Origin: Candidatus Bipolaricaulis sp.
GTDB taxonomy: Bacteria; Bipolaricaulota; Bipolaricaulia; Bipolaricaulales; Bipolaricaulaceae
Reading direction: 5' to 3'
DNA length: 15,775 nucleotides
Assembly (NCBI GenBank): GCA_020062805.1
Contig: JAGUVP010000276.1
Span: 1 to 15,775 of the forward strand
In this document: in pieces, positions 1-6,012 of the stretch
How positions within the stretch are numbered: the first letter of the stretch is position 1
Layout: the number at the start of each line of letters is the position of its first letter
The notes under the pieces: model-generated
Told to the model about the DNA's origin: nothing
The model's database searches: none
What the model saw: the letters and a program-made list of their open reading frames with translations, nothing else
Position numbers and translations under genes: made by a program

Positions 1-132
1 ATTCGCTGCATGTGCTGCCACGAGGTGTGCCGATTCCGCGCGATCGATCTCAGACGATCGGTTCTGGGGCAGGTGGTGCGCCCGTTCCTTCGGGCGGGGC
101 GCCGTGCTCGCCGACGCAGGGTGTCCGCATGA
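1..132 (+). other. Leader region of the hemolysin III gene; possible tail of an upstream gene
   Basis: All three plus-strand frames are open here, as expected by chance in GC-rich DNA. One frame is open from the window edge and stops at TGA 130-132, overlapping the ATG at 129 as ATGA. That junction is used elsewhere in this window, so the stretch could be the last 43 codons of an upstream gene. The translation is arginine-rich with a Cys cluster (CMCCHEVC) and is not recognised. An imperfect GC hairpin (CGCCCG, 6-nt loop, CGGGCG) lies near 80-100. No convincing promoter is visible. Confidence 0.2.
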
Positions 133-782
133 ACCGGGGCCTTCCCAAGTACTCGCTGGGCGAGGAGATCGCCAATGCCGTCACCCACGGCGTGGCGACG
201 GCGCTCAGCTTGGCTGGACTCGCCGCCCTCATCGTGCTTGGGGTGCTGAGGGGAGCGAGCTCAGGTCAGGTTGCAAGCCTTGTCGTGTACGGGACGACCC
301 TCGTCCTGACGCACCTCGCCTCAACCCTCTACCACAGCCTGACACACCCCCGGGCGAAAGCCGTGTTCCGCGTTCTCGATCACGCCTCGATCTACCTCCT
401 CATCGCCGGAACGTACACCCCGTTCCTCGTGATCCGCCTCTGGAACCCGTGGGGGTGGACTCTTCTCGGGGTCGTGTGGGCGATGGCCGTTCTCGGCGTC
501 CTGTTCAAATCCCTATTTTTGGGTCGCTTGAGCAAGGCATCGGTCGTCACCTACATCGCGATGGGGTGGCTCATCGTGGTGGCGGCGCGTCAGGTCGTGG
601 CGCACGTTCCGTTCGGCGCGCTCGTGTTCCTATTCACCGGCGGGGTGATCTACACCCTGGGGATCGTGTTCTACGCGTGGAAGAAGCTCCCGTTCAACCA
701 CGCCATCTGGCACCTCATGGTTCTCGCAGCCGGGATGTGCCACTACTTCGCGATCTTCCTCTACCTCCTGCCAGCCCGCTAA
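129..782 (+). CDS. Hemolysin III family (CREST superfamily) integral membrane protein
   Basis: A 217-residue inner-membrane protein with about seven hydrophobic segments, the usual length for the HlyIII/YqfA family. The family signatures are present: VTHG at residues 18-21, STLYHS at 65-70, VLDHASIYLLIAGTYTP at 82-98, and NHAIWH at 190-195 followed by GMCHYF. In the related PAQR receptors, one His in the second helix and two His four residues apart in the last helix bind zinc. H69, H191 and H195 are the matching residues here. The ATG at 129 was chosen because the conserved N-terminus (EEIANAVTHG) follows directly; the longer in-frame extension upstream has no family resemblance. The Shine-Dalgarno sequence is weak (GCAGGGTG). 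Family members were named for haemolysis but are better viewed as membrane-homeostasis proteins or putative hydrolases; the substrate is unknown. It has its own transcription direction, with no operon partner visible downstream. Confidence 0.9.
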   Translation: MNRGLPKYSLGEEIANAVTHGVATALSLAGLAALIVLGVLRGASSGQVASLVVYGTTLVLTHLASTLYHSLTHPRAKAVFRVLDHASIYLLIAGTYTPFLVIRLWNPWGWTLLGVVWAMAVLGVLFKSLFLGRLSKASVVTYIAMGWLIVVAARQVVAHVPFGALVFLFTGGVIYTLGIVFYAWKKLPFNHAIWHLMVLAAGMCHYFAIFLYLLPAR

Positions 783-826
783 GGCTCCCCCACGGGGTAC
801 CGACCGTGTTCTAACCGCCGAGCACA

Positions 827-844
827 GGGGCCCACGGAGGCCCC
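827..844 (+). terminator. Possible hairpin terminator after the hemolysin III gene
   Basis: GGGGCC, a six-base loop and GGCCCC form a perfect six-pair GC stem 45 bases after the stop codon. It is followed only by CTTGTG, so the U-tract is poor and the call is weak. The position between two plus-strand genes separated by about 200 bases fits a terminator. Confidence 0.3.
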
Positions 845-893
845 CTTGTGATCGGTGACGGGTGATGAGCACTGGGGGGAGAAGAACGGGGCC

Positions 894-914
894 ACGGATA
901 ACGGATCACGGAAT
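894..914 (+). repeat. Three tandem degenerate 7-base units
   Basis: ACGGATA, ACGGATC and ACGGAAT follow one another without gaps. A looser CGGTGA/CGGGTGA pair lies at about 854-866. The stretch lies in the 207-base spacer between the hemolysin III gene and the flavin-binding protein gene. It resembles short intergenic slippage repeats. No function can be assigned. Confidence 0.35.
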
Positions 915-974
915 GCCTCTGCGGTCAAGGGCGGGAAGCCCGTCGTGGAGGAGCGGTGGACGAGGTCTCTACGC

Positions 975-980
975 TATCAT
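975..980 (+). promoter_or_regulatory. Possible -10 box immediately upstream of the PNPOx-like gene
   Basis: TATCAT ends nine bases before the ATG at 990, which would place the transcript start at or next to the start codon. There is no Shine-Dalgarno sequence between them, consistent with a leaderless transcript. No good -35 box is seen at 16-18 bases; the nearest, TGGACG, is 12 bases away. The call is therefore weak. Confidence 0.3.
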
Positions 981-989
981 GTAGATCCC

Positions 990-1472
990 ATGCCGACCTA
1001 CCACATGCGCCGAGCGGAGAGGGAGATCGTCGAACGGAGCGAGATTGATGCCGTGCTCTGCAGCCAAAGGTACATGGCACTAGCGATGTGCCGTGACGGG
1101 GAGCCCTACGTCGTCACGCTCAATTACGGCTACACCGCCCAGGAGAACGCGCTCTACTTCCACTGCGCTCACAACGGGCTCAAGCTCGACATCCTCCGAG
1201 AGACCCCCCACGTTTGCGCAACGGTCGTGGAGGACCTCGGGTACAGGGAGGGCGAGTGCAGCCACGCCTATCGCTCGGTCGTAGTGCGGGGACGGATGAG
1301 GGTGGTCACGGACCGCGACGGAAAGGCTCACGGTCTGCGCGTGCTCCTCGCCCACCAGGAGAAGGATCCCGGCAGCGTTGAGCGGCGCCAACTCCCCGAT
1401 GACACGGCCTACGATCGCGCGACCGTTCTCCGGCTGGACATCGCGGAGATCACGGGAAAGCGGTCTGATTAG
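990..1472 (+). CDS. Pyridoxamine 5'-phosphate oxidase-like (NimA-type) flavin-binding split-barrel protein
   Basis: A 160-residue cytosolic protein of the PNPOx-like split beta-barrel superfamily, in the group often annotated as nitroimidazole-resistance (NimA-like) or FMN-binding protein. The N-terminal MRRAEREI, the strand pair EPYVVTLNYGYTA, YFHCAHNGLKLDILRETPHVCATV, and the YRSVVVRGRMRVV strand match that family in order. Members bind FMN, F420 or haem as dimers and usually act as small reductases. The substrate cannot be read from sequence. The ATG at 990 gives the family's normal length. An in-frame ATG at 855 would add 45 low-complexity residues translated from a repeat-bearing spacer, and was rejected. 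The start lacks a Shine-Dalgarno sequence. The gene converges on the minus-strand propeller gene with a 64-base gap; no terminator is evident there, only a repeated 12-mer (ACTGCACGCGCC) of unknown meaning. Confidence 0.82.
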   Translation: MPTYHMRRAEREIVERSEIDAVLCSQRYMALAMCRDGEPYVVTLNYGYTAQENALYFHCAHNGLKLDILRETPHVCATVVEDLGYREGECSHAYRSVVVRGRMRVVTDRDGKAHGLRVLLAHQEKDPGSVERRQLPDDTAYDRATVLRLDIAEITGKRSD

Positions 1473-1536
1473 AACTGCACGCGCCGCCCTCCGTCCCCGT
1501 TGGAGAGCCTCTGGTCCGTCGTGACCGCTGGTACCC

Positions 1537-2577
1537 CTACTGCACGCGCCCCGTGACCCGGAACGTCTCCACTTCCCCAGTCGTAGGCTGAATCGTTCCC
1601 CATATGTCGGGAACAAGGTAGATGCTGTATCGATAACCCGGGCTCTTCGCCGCATCGCGATCCGAAACGAACACAAGTGACTTCCCATCGGGAGCGGGAG
1701 ACCACGCTGGAGCGAAGTCTGCTCCAGGGTGCTGCGTGACCGGCCGCTCCTCCTTGGTGAACGGGTTGATCAGGTACACGTTCCAGTCACCGGTACGATC
1801 GGACTCGAACGCGATCCAATACCCCGTATCCCACTTCGGGCACCACTTCGGGTTCTGATCTTGCTTCGGGTGCGAGGTGATCCGCTGCACATTCCTGCCG
1901 TCGTAGTCCATGACGTAGATGTCCGTATTCCCGTTCACGTCCATGGTATACGCAATGTACCGACCATCGGGGGACACGTGAGGTGACGAGATCGGGTACT
2001 GGCTGTACGTGATCTGGGTCCACGTTCCGGTGGGGATGTTCACCCGGTAGAGCTGGGGGATCTTGCTGTACAGGTCGGAGACGATGATCAGCTCGCTATG
2101 CTGCCCTTGGCCGTCCTTGAGGGGACTCCAGGCAGGCATCGAATCGAGCCCTTGCGGGCGGTAGGTGACCCGGGTGTGGGTCCCCTTGAGAATGTCGTAA
2201 AGGTAGACATTACCCTGTGCTTGACCGTGCTTGTTGGAAACGTACGCCACTCGGCTCCCGTCCGGAGACACCGCTGGCTGGCGGTCATCGAACGTGTCAA
2301 TCGTGATCCGCGTGAGGGACTCCTCCGCACCCGGTGCCGGGGGCGCCACGAACAACTCCCGCGGAGCGTTCCTCTTGGACAGGTCGGCGCGGTTCGACAC
2401 GAACCAGATCGCCGTGGTCATCTTCCCATCAGGGTCCTTGGGGTCGATGTACCAGCCCCACGACGGCTGCACGTCCTCGATGGCCACCTTCTGGCCGCCT
2501 TGCCACACCACGACCAGCCCGATGGCCAACACCACAGCCAGCACTAACCCGATCGCTTCCAACGTCGCTTGCCCCAT
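1537..2577 (-). CDS. PD40/TolB-like beta-propeller protein with an N-terminal prepilin-like membrane anchor
   Basis: A 346-residue protein. After a short start (MG), the N-terminus is QATLEA followed by a hydrophobic helix to about residue 26. A Gly, then Gln, with Glu five residues after the Gly, then a helix, is the pattern of type IV/class III prepilin signals. The rest is a series of WD40-like (PD40) blades with the SPDG signature: AVSPDGSRVAYVS, MPAWSP, HVSPDGRYIAYT, NPKW, APAWSPAPDGKSLVFVSDRD. These match the TolB C-terminal propeller. The product is probably exported and held on the outer face of the membrane. The ATG at 2577 was chosen because AGGGGGAGG lies directly upstream and the promoter's -10 box covers the only other in-frame ATG codons (2640 and 2637). 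The short leader is odd for a prepilin. Ligand and function are unknown; it lies downstream of clp but has its own promoter. Confidence 0.75.
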   Translation of the reverse strand: MGQATLEAIGLVLAVVLAIGLVVVWQGGQKVAIEDVQPSWGWYIDPKDPDGKMTTAIWFVSNRADLSKRNAPRELFVAPPAPGAEESLTRITIDTFDDRQPAVSPDGSRVAYVSNKHGQAQGNVYLYDILKGTHTRVTYRPQGLDSMPAWSPLKDGQGQHSELIIVSDLYSKIPQLYRVNIPTGTWTQITYSQYPISSPHVSPDGRYIAYTMDVNGNTDIYVMDYDGRNVQRITSHPKQDQNPKWCPKWDTGYWIAFESDRTGDWNVYLINPFTKEERPVTQHPGADFAPAWSPAPDGKSLVFVSDRDAAKSPGYRYSIYLVPDIWGTIQPTTGEVETFRVTGRVQ

Positions 2578-2614
2578 CTCCTCCCCCTTGTTCTGGACGC
2601 GGCTGCTTTGCGTG

Positions 2615-2632
2615 AGACTGCAGATGCAGTCT
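2615..2632. promoter_or_regulatory. 18-bp palindrome over the -10 box of the propeller gene; candidate operator
   Basis: AGACTGCA, then GA, then TGCAGTCT: two perfect 8-base arms around a 2-base centre. It overlaps the -10 hexamer (2628-2633) and the expected transcription start, the classic place for a repressor site. It contains the hexamers GACTGC and GCAGTC, also found in the operator-like element before hsp20 but with different orientation and spacing. The regulator is not identifiable. Confidence 0.45.
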
Positions 2633-2656
2633 AGCATCATCGGTCCACCACGTCAA
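2628..2656 (-). promoter_or_regulatory. Sigma70-type promoter of the propeller gene
   Basis: On the minus strand: TTGACG (2656-2651), a 17-base spacer, then TAGACT (2633-2628) with an upstream TG (extended -10). The expected start is near 2621, leaving about 40 bases of leader that ends in the AGGGGGAGG Shine-Dalgarno sequence. This makes the propeller gene separable from the clp gene 150 bases upstream. Confidence 0.6.
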
Positions 2657-2726
2657 ACTTGGACAGGCCCTGGGTTGGTCGTGGAGACGCGGGTGTGGTC
2701 CGCTCGCTACCGTGGCTGTTCGCTTT

Positions 2727-5384
2727 TCACCCGGAGCCGCTTCCGGCAGAGATCCTGTCGAATCGAGTCTGGCATTGGCTTGGGTCGTACACAACGCGGA
2801 CGGCGTCGCCCTCGGAGACCTCCCCATTGAGGAGAGCGTTGGCAAGAGAGTTCTCGACCTCGCCCCGGATCCGGCGCTTGAGTTCGCGAGCCCCGAACTC
2901 GGGCTGGTACCCGACCTCCGTCAGGTGATCCACGAGCGACGCGTCGAACTCGAGATCCACCCCCTGGGCCTTCGCCATCCGTCGCACCCGCTCCAGCTGC
3001 AGGAAGACGATGTCCCGGAGCTGATCTTGAGTCAGAGCGTGAAACACGATCACTTCGTCGATTCGGTTCAGGAACTCCGGCCGGAAGTGATGGCGCAAGA
3101 CGTCCCCCAGCTTCTCCTTCAGCTGCGCGTAATCGAGGCGCTGTCCTGTCGGCGCGATGAGGTTGCGCTGGATGAGGTCGCTGCCAAGGTTGCTGGTGGC
3201 GATGAGGATCGTGTTCGCGAAGTCCACCACGCGGCCCTTGCCGTCGGTGAGCCGGCCATCGTCGAACACCTGGAGGAGGATATTGTGGACCTCGGGGTGG
3301 GCCTTCTCGATCTCGTCAAGGAGGATCACGCTGTACGGCCGGCGCCGCACCCGCTCCGTCAGCTGTCCTCCCTCCTCGTACCCCACGTACCCTGGTGGGG
3401 CCCCGACGAGGCGGGACACGGTGTGGCGCTCTGAGTACTCGCTCATGTCGATCCGGACCACCGCCTCTTCGTCGCCGAATACGGCCCAAGCGAGCGTCTT
3501 GGCGAGCTCCGTCTTCCCAACCCCGGTCGGCCCGAGGAACAAGAACGTGGCGGTGGGGCGGTGTCCTTCCTGGAGGCCGGCCCGCGACAGGCGCACCGCC
3601 GCGCTGACCGCCGCCACGGCCTCATCCTGGCCCACCACCCGCTCGTGCAGCACCTCCTCGAGCCGGAGGAGCTTGTCCCGCTCCTCGGCGGTGAGGTCAG
3701 CAACCGGGATTCCGGTAAGAGAGGACACGATCTCCGCCACGTGCTCCACCCTCACCTCAGGGGAACCGGAGGCGACGCCCTTCTTCCACCGCTCCGTGGC
3801 CTCATCGAGGTCCTTCTCCTTGTCCACGATCGAATCCTGAATGCCCTTCGCCCGATCGAACTGCTTCCGCGACGTGGCGTAGTCCTGTTCCCGCTTCAAC
3901 GCCCGGATCTCCGCCTCCAGCTCCTGGACCTCGGCTGGCCGGGAGGTGGTGGCGATCCGCACCCGCGCCCCAGCCTGGTCCACGAGGTCGATCGCCTTGT
4001 CCGGGAGGTAGCGCCCGCTGATGTAGCGATCGGAGAGCTCAGCTGCGGCAACGATCGCCTCGTCTGTGATGCGCACCTTGTGGTGGGCCTCGAACCGGTC
4101 ACGCAAGCCGCGCAGGATGTGGACCGTCTGATCCACCGTCGGCTCGGCGATGAACACCGGCTGGAATCGGCGCTCCAGTGCTGCGTCCTTCTCCACGTGC
4201 TTCTGATACTCGTTGAGGGTCGTCGCCCCGATGAGGTGCAGCTCCCCCCGCGCCAGCGCCGGTTTGAGGGTGTTGGCGATGTCCAGGCCTCCCTCGGCCT
4301 GGCCGGCCCCGACGATCGTGTGCAGCTCGTCAATGAACAAGACTAGCTCGCCCTGGTGGGCAACGATCTCGTCCAGCAGCTCCTTCACCCGTTCCTCGAA
4401 CTCGCCACGGTACTTCGTCCCCGCGACGAGGGAGTTCACCGAGAGCTCCACGAGCCGCTTCCCGCGTAGCACCTCCGGGACCTCGTCCCGGGCGATGCGC
4501 TGGGCGAGCCCCTCCACGATCGCCGTCTTCCCCACTCCAGGCTCGCCGATGAGCACCGGGTTGTTCTTCTTGCGACGAGCGAGGACCTCGATCACCGTCT
4601 CTATCTCCTTCGCACGGCCAATGACCGGGTCGAGCTTCCCCTGGTGGGCGAGCGCCGTCAGGTCGCGCGAGTGCTTATCCAAGTTCGGCGTTGCAGAGCG
4701 ACGCCCGCTCCCCCCTTCCTCCTTCCCGCGGCCGACCACCCGTGCCGCCCTCTCGCGCACGCCTTCAGTGGTCAGGCCGTATCGGCGGAGGATGTCCCCT
4801 CCCAACCCGTCCGGCTCGTTCACAAGGCCGATCAGCAGGTGCTCAGGCCCGACATAGGCATGTCCCAGCTCGCGAGAGGAAGCGAACGCCCTCTCGAGGA
4901 CCGCCTTCACGCGGGGTGTGATACCGATCCTAACGGTCTCGCCCTTCGCGGCCCGCCGCTCCCCCCGCGGGGCGTTGTGCTCGACGTGGCCGCGGACATC
5001 CTCCGCCGGCAGCTTGAACGCGCGGAGGATCTCCCGCACGACCTCACTTTCGGTGAGGGCGTGGAGCACGTGCTCCGTGTCGAGCTCCCTTCTCCCAAAC
5101 CCCACCGCGACCTTGGCCGCTGCCTGGAGCAGATCGCGCGCCTGCTGAGAGAGATAGGCCTGAACATCCACCGCTTCGCGGTCCCCTCCCCACCGACTGC
5201 CTTCCGAGGAGGAAAAGTCTTCAAACAGCGACTCCCAAGGAGATCTTGGGCTCTCCTGGCGCAGCCGAGCGTAGTCGTGCTCGCAAAGGTCGAGCGTGCG
5301 GCGCCGGCCGTCCTCGACCACGTCCACCCGCACCGTTGCCGGTCGGGCGCGACACAGGTCGCACAGCTTCGTCGTGTAGCTCAT
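2727..5384 (-). CDS. Zinc-finger Clp/Hsp100 AAA+ ATPase, ClpG/ClpK-like disaggregase
   Basis: An 885-residue two-ring-domain Hsp100 ATPase that threads proteins through a hexameric pore. Domains in order: zinc motif CxxC...CxH (C8, C11, C34, H36), as in ClpE and apparently ClpG N-terminal domains; Clp_N repeat pair at about 72-215; first AAA+ with GEPGVGKT (280-287), Walker B ending IDE (351-353) and pore-loop Y325; a short UVR-like ClpC-type middle domain (about 484-538); second AAA+ with GPTGVGKT (618-625), LLDE (688-691) and pore-loop GYVGYE (665-670); sensor-2 GAREL (831-835). The ClpC/ClpA ClpP-docking loop (IGF/VGF type) should fall at about 741-749, but the residues there are NLIAPTGQR. 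This suggests disaggregation without ClpP. The middle domain is too short for canonical ClpB. The ATG at 5384 has GAGGAGG and AGGA upstream. It follows hsp20 by 90 bases on the same strand. Sure of Clp ATPase; subgroup less so. Confidence 0.93.
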   Translation of the reverse strand: MSYTTKLCDLCRARPATVRVDVVEDGRRRTLDLCEHDYARLRQESPRSPWESLFEDFSSSEGSRWGGDREAVDVQAYLSQQARDLLQAAAKVAVGFGRRELDTEHVLHALTESEVVREILRAFKLPAEDVRGHVEHNAPRGERRAAKGETVRIGITPRVKAVLERAFASSRELGHAYVGPEHLLIGLVNEPDGLGGDILRRYGLTTEGVRERAARVVGRGKEEGGSGRRSATPNLDKHSRDLTALAHQGKLDPVIGRAKEIETVIEVLARRKKNNPVLIGEPGVGKTAIVEGLAQRIARDEVPEVLRGKRLVELSVNSLVAGTKYRGEFEERVKELLDEIVAHQGELVLFIDELHTIVGAGQAEGGLDIANTLKPALARGELHLIGATTLNEYQKHVEKDAALERRFQPVFIAEPTVDQTVHILRGLRDRFEAHHKVRITDEAIVAAAELSDRYISGRYLPDKAIDLVDQAGARVRIATTSRPAEVQELEAEIRALKREQDYATSRKQFDRAKGIQDSIVDKEKDLDEATERWKKGVASGSPEVRVEHVAEIVSSLTGIPVADLTAEERDKLLRLEEVLHERVVGQDEAVAAVSAAVRLSRAGLQEGHRPTATFLFLGPTGVGKTELAKTLAWAVFGDEEAVVRIDMSEYSERHTVSRLVGAPPGYVGYEEGGQLTERVRRRPYSVILLDEIEKAHPEVHNILLQVFDDGRLTDGKGRVVDFANTILIATSNLGSDLIQRNLIAPTGQRLDYAQLKEKLGDVLRHHFRPEFLNRIDEVIVFHALTQDQLRDIVFLQLERVRRMAKAQGVDLEFDASLVDHLTEVGYQPEFGARELKRRIRGEVENSLANALLNGEVSEGDAVRVVYDPSQCQTRFDRISAGSGSG

Positions 5385-5440
5385 GCAGATCCTAACTCCT
5401 CCTCAAGCGGCCCTCACAGCGAGGCAACGAAGGGAGCCGA

Positions 5441-5462
5441 GGAGGGGCAACGGTGCCCCTCC
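5441..5462 (-). terminator. Intercistronic hairpin between hsp20 and clp
   Basis: GGAGGGGCA, a four-base loop and TGCCCCTCC form a perfect nine-pair stem 12 bases after the hsp20 stop codon. The bases that follow on the transcript (TCGGCTCCCTTCG) are not a proper U-tract. It is more likely a partial terminator or mRNA-stabilising stem that gives more hsp20 than clp transcript. No separate clp promoter is convincing in the remaining gap. Confidence 0.5.
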
Positions 5463-5474
5463 CCAGCGTTCGCG

Positions 5475-5924
5475 CTACTCCACCGTCACGTCGAACGCAC
5501 CCTCACCCTCGGGCGCCCGCTTCAGCGGGACCTCGACGATGAGGATGCCGTTCTCAAAACGGGCCTTGATCCCCTTGCGATCCTCCGCTTCCTTCGGGAG
5601 GGGGAACACGCAGCGGAACGCACCGCACCGGCGCCCCATGCGGATGTAGCTCTCGCTGCGGATGTCCTCGCACCGCTTCGTCTCTCCCGAGATGACCAGG
5701 CGGTCGCCCTCCACCTTTACCTGAACGTCGTCCTTCGTGGCGCCGGGAAGTTCCGTCTCGATCACGAGGTTGCTGTCCTTCACGTAGATGTCCGTCTGTC
5801 CAAAGCCGGGAGACACCTCGAGGTCCGGGAAGCTCCCGAAGTCCTTGAAGAACTCGTCCACGATCTGCCCCATTCGGGACGTAATCGCGAACGGGTCTCG
5901 CCACACAATCGGTAGTCTCGGCAT
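5475..5924 (-). CDS. hsp20: Small heat-shock protein, Hsp20/alpha-crystallin family
   Basis: A 149-residue ATP-independent holdase that binds unfolding proteins and forms oligomers in the cytosol. The alpha-crystallin domain runs from about residue 42 to 135. It has IYVKDSNLVIETELPG, then DDVQVKVEGDRLVISGE, and the closing family motif ENGILIVEVP at 124-133. The C-terminus ends in VTV (146-148), matching the IxI/V-type tail that docks in neighbouring dimers. The ATG at 5924 has GGAGG seven bases upstream. The gene has a strong promoter and an HrcA-type operator-like palindrome at its start. It is followed by the Clp ATPase on the same strand, the same order as in shsp20-clpG/clpK heat-resistance loci, where the small heat-shock protein holds aggregates for the disaggregase. 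It carries three cysteines (C85, C100, C105), but no redox role is claimed. Confidence 0.93.
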   Translation of the reverse strand: MPRLPIVWRDPFAITSRMGQIVDEFFKDFGSFPDLEVSPGFGQTDIYVKDSNLVIETELPGATKDDVQVKVEGDRLVISGETKRCEDIRSESYIRMGRRCGAFRCVFPLPKEAEDRKGIKARFENGILIVEVPLKRAPEGEGAFDVTVE

Positions 5925-5938
5925 GATACCACCTCCGT

Positions 5939-5965
5939 TTAGCAGTCACCTGTGCCGACTGCCAG
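5939..5965. promoter_or_regulatory. CIRCE-like operator (HrcA-type) in the hsp20 leader, variant sequence
   Basis: TTAGCAGTC, exactly nine bases, then GACTGCCAG. The CIRCE consensus is TTAGCACTC-N9-GAGTGCTAA, so 14 of 18 arm positions match. The left arm differs at one base and the right arm at three. One of these changes is symmetric (C to G on the left, G to C on the right), so the palindrome is preserved. The element starts directly after the -10 box and covers the transcription start, the normal CIRCE position. HrcA itself is not in this window. Confidence 0.62.
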
Positions 5966-5994
5966 ATTCTAGAACGGAGAGGGCCCCCTGTCAA
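5966..5994 (-). promoter_or_regulatory. Strong sigma70-type promoter of the hsp20-clp unit
   Basis: On the minus strand: TTGACA (5994-5989, perfect), a 17-base spacer, then TAGAAT (5971-5966, five of six). The transcript start would fall near 5959, inside the CIRCE-like element, about 35 bases before the start codon. A vegetative promoter combined with a repressor palindrome is the standard HrcA-controlled arrangement. Confidence 0.75.
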
Positions 5995-6012
5995 GGGGAA
6001 GACGCGGTGCGA

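Noticed and set aside
1475..1551. Direct repeat ACTGCACGCGCC at both sides of the gap between the convergent genes, as an attachment or insertion scar.
   Set aside because: Only 12 bases, no element between the copies, and one copy lies in coding sequence; coincidence is adequate.
2577..2640. Upstream ATG codons at 2640/2637 as start of the propeller gene.
   Set aside because: They overlap the promoter's -10 region and lack a Shine-Dalgarno sequence; the ATG at 2577 has AGGGGGAGG.
4644..5915. A 423-codon open frame antisense to clp and hsp20.
   Set aside because: Codons mirror the third-position GC bias of the genes opposite, the translation has no recognisable domain, and it crosses two well-supported genes.
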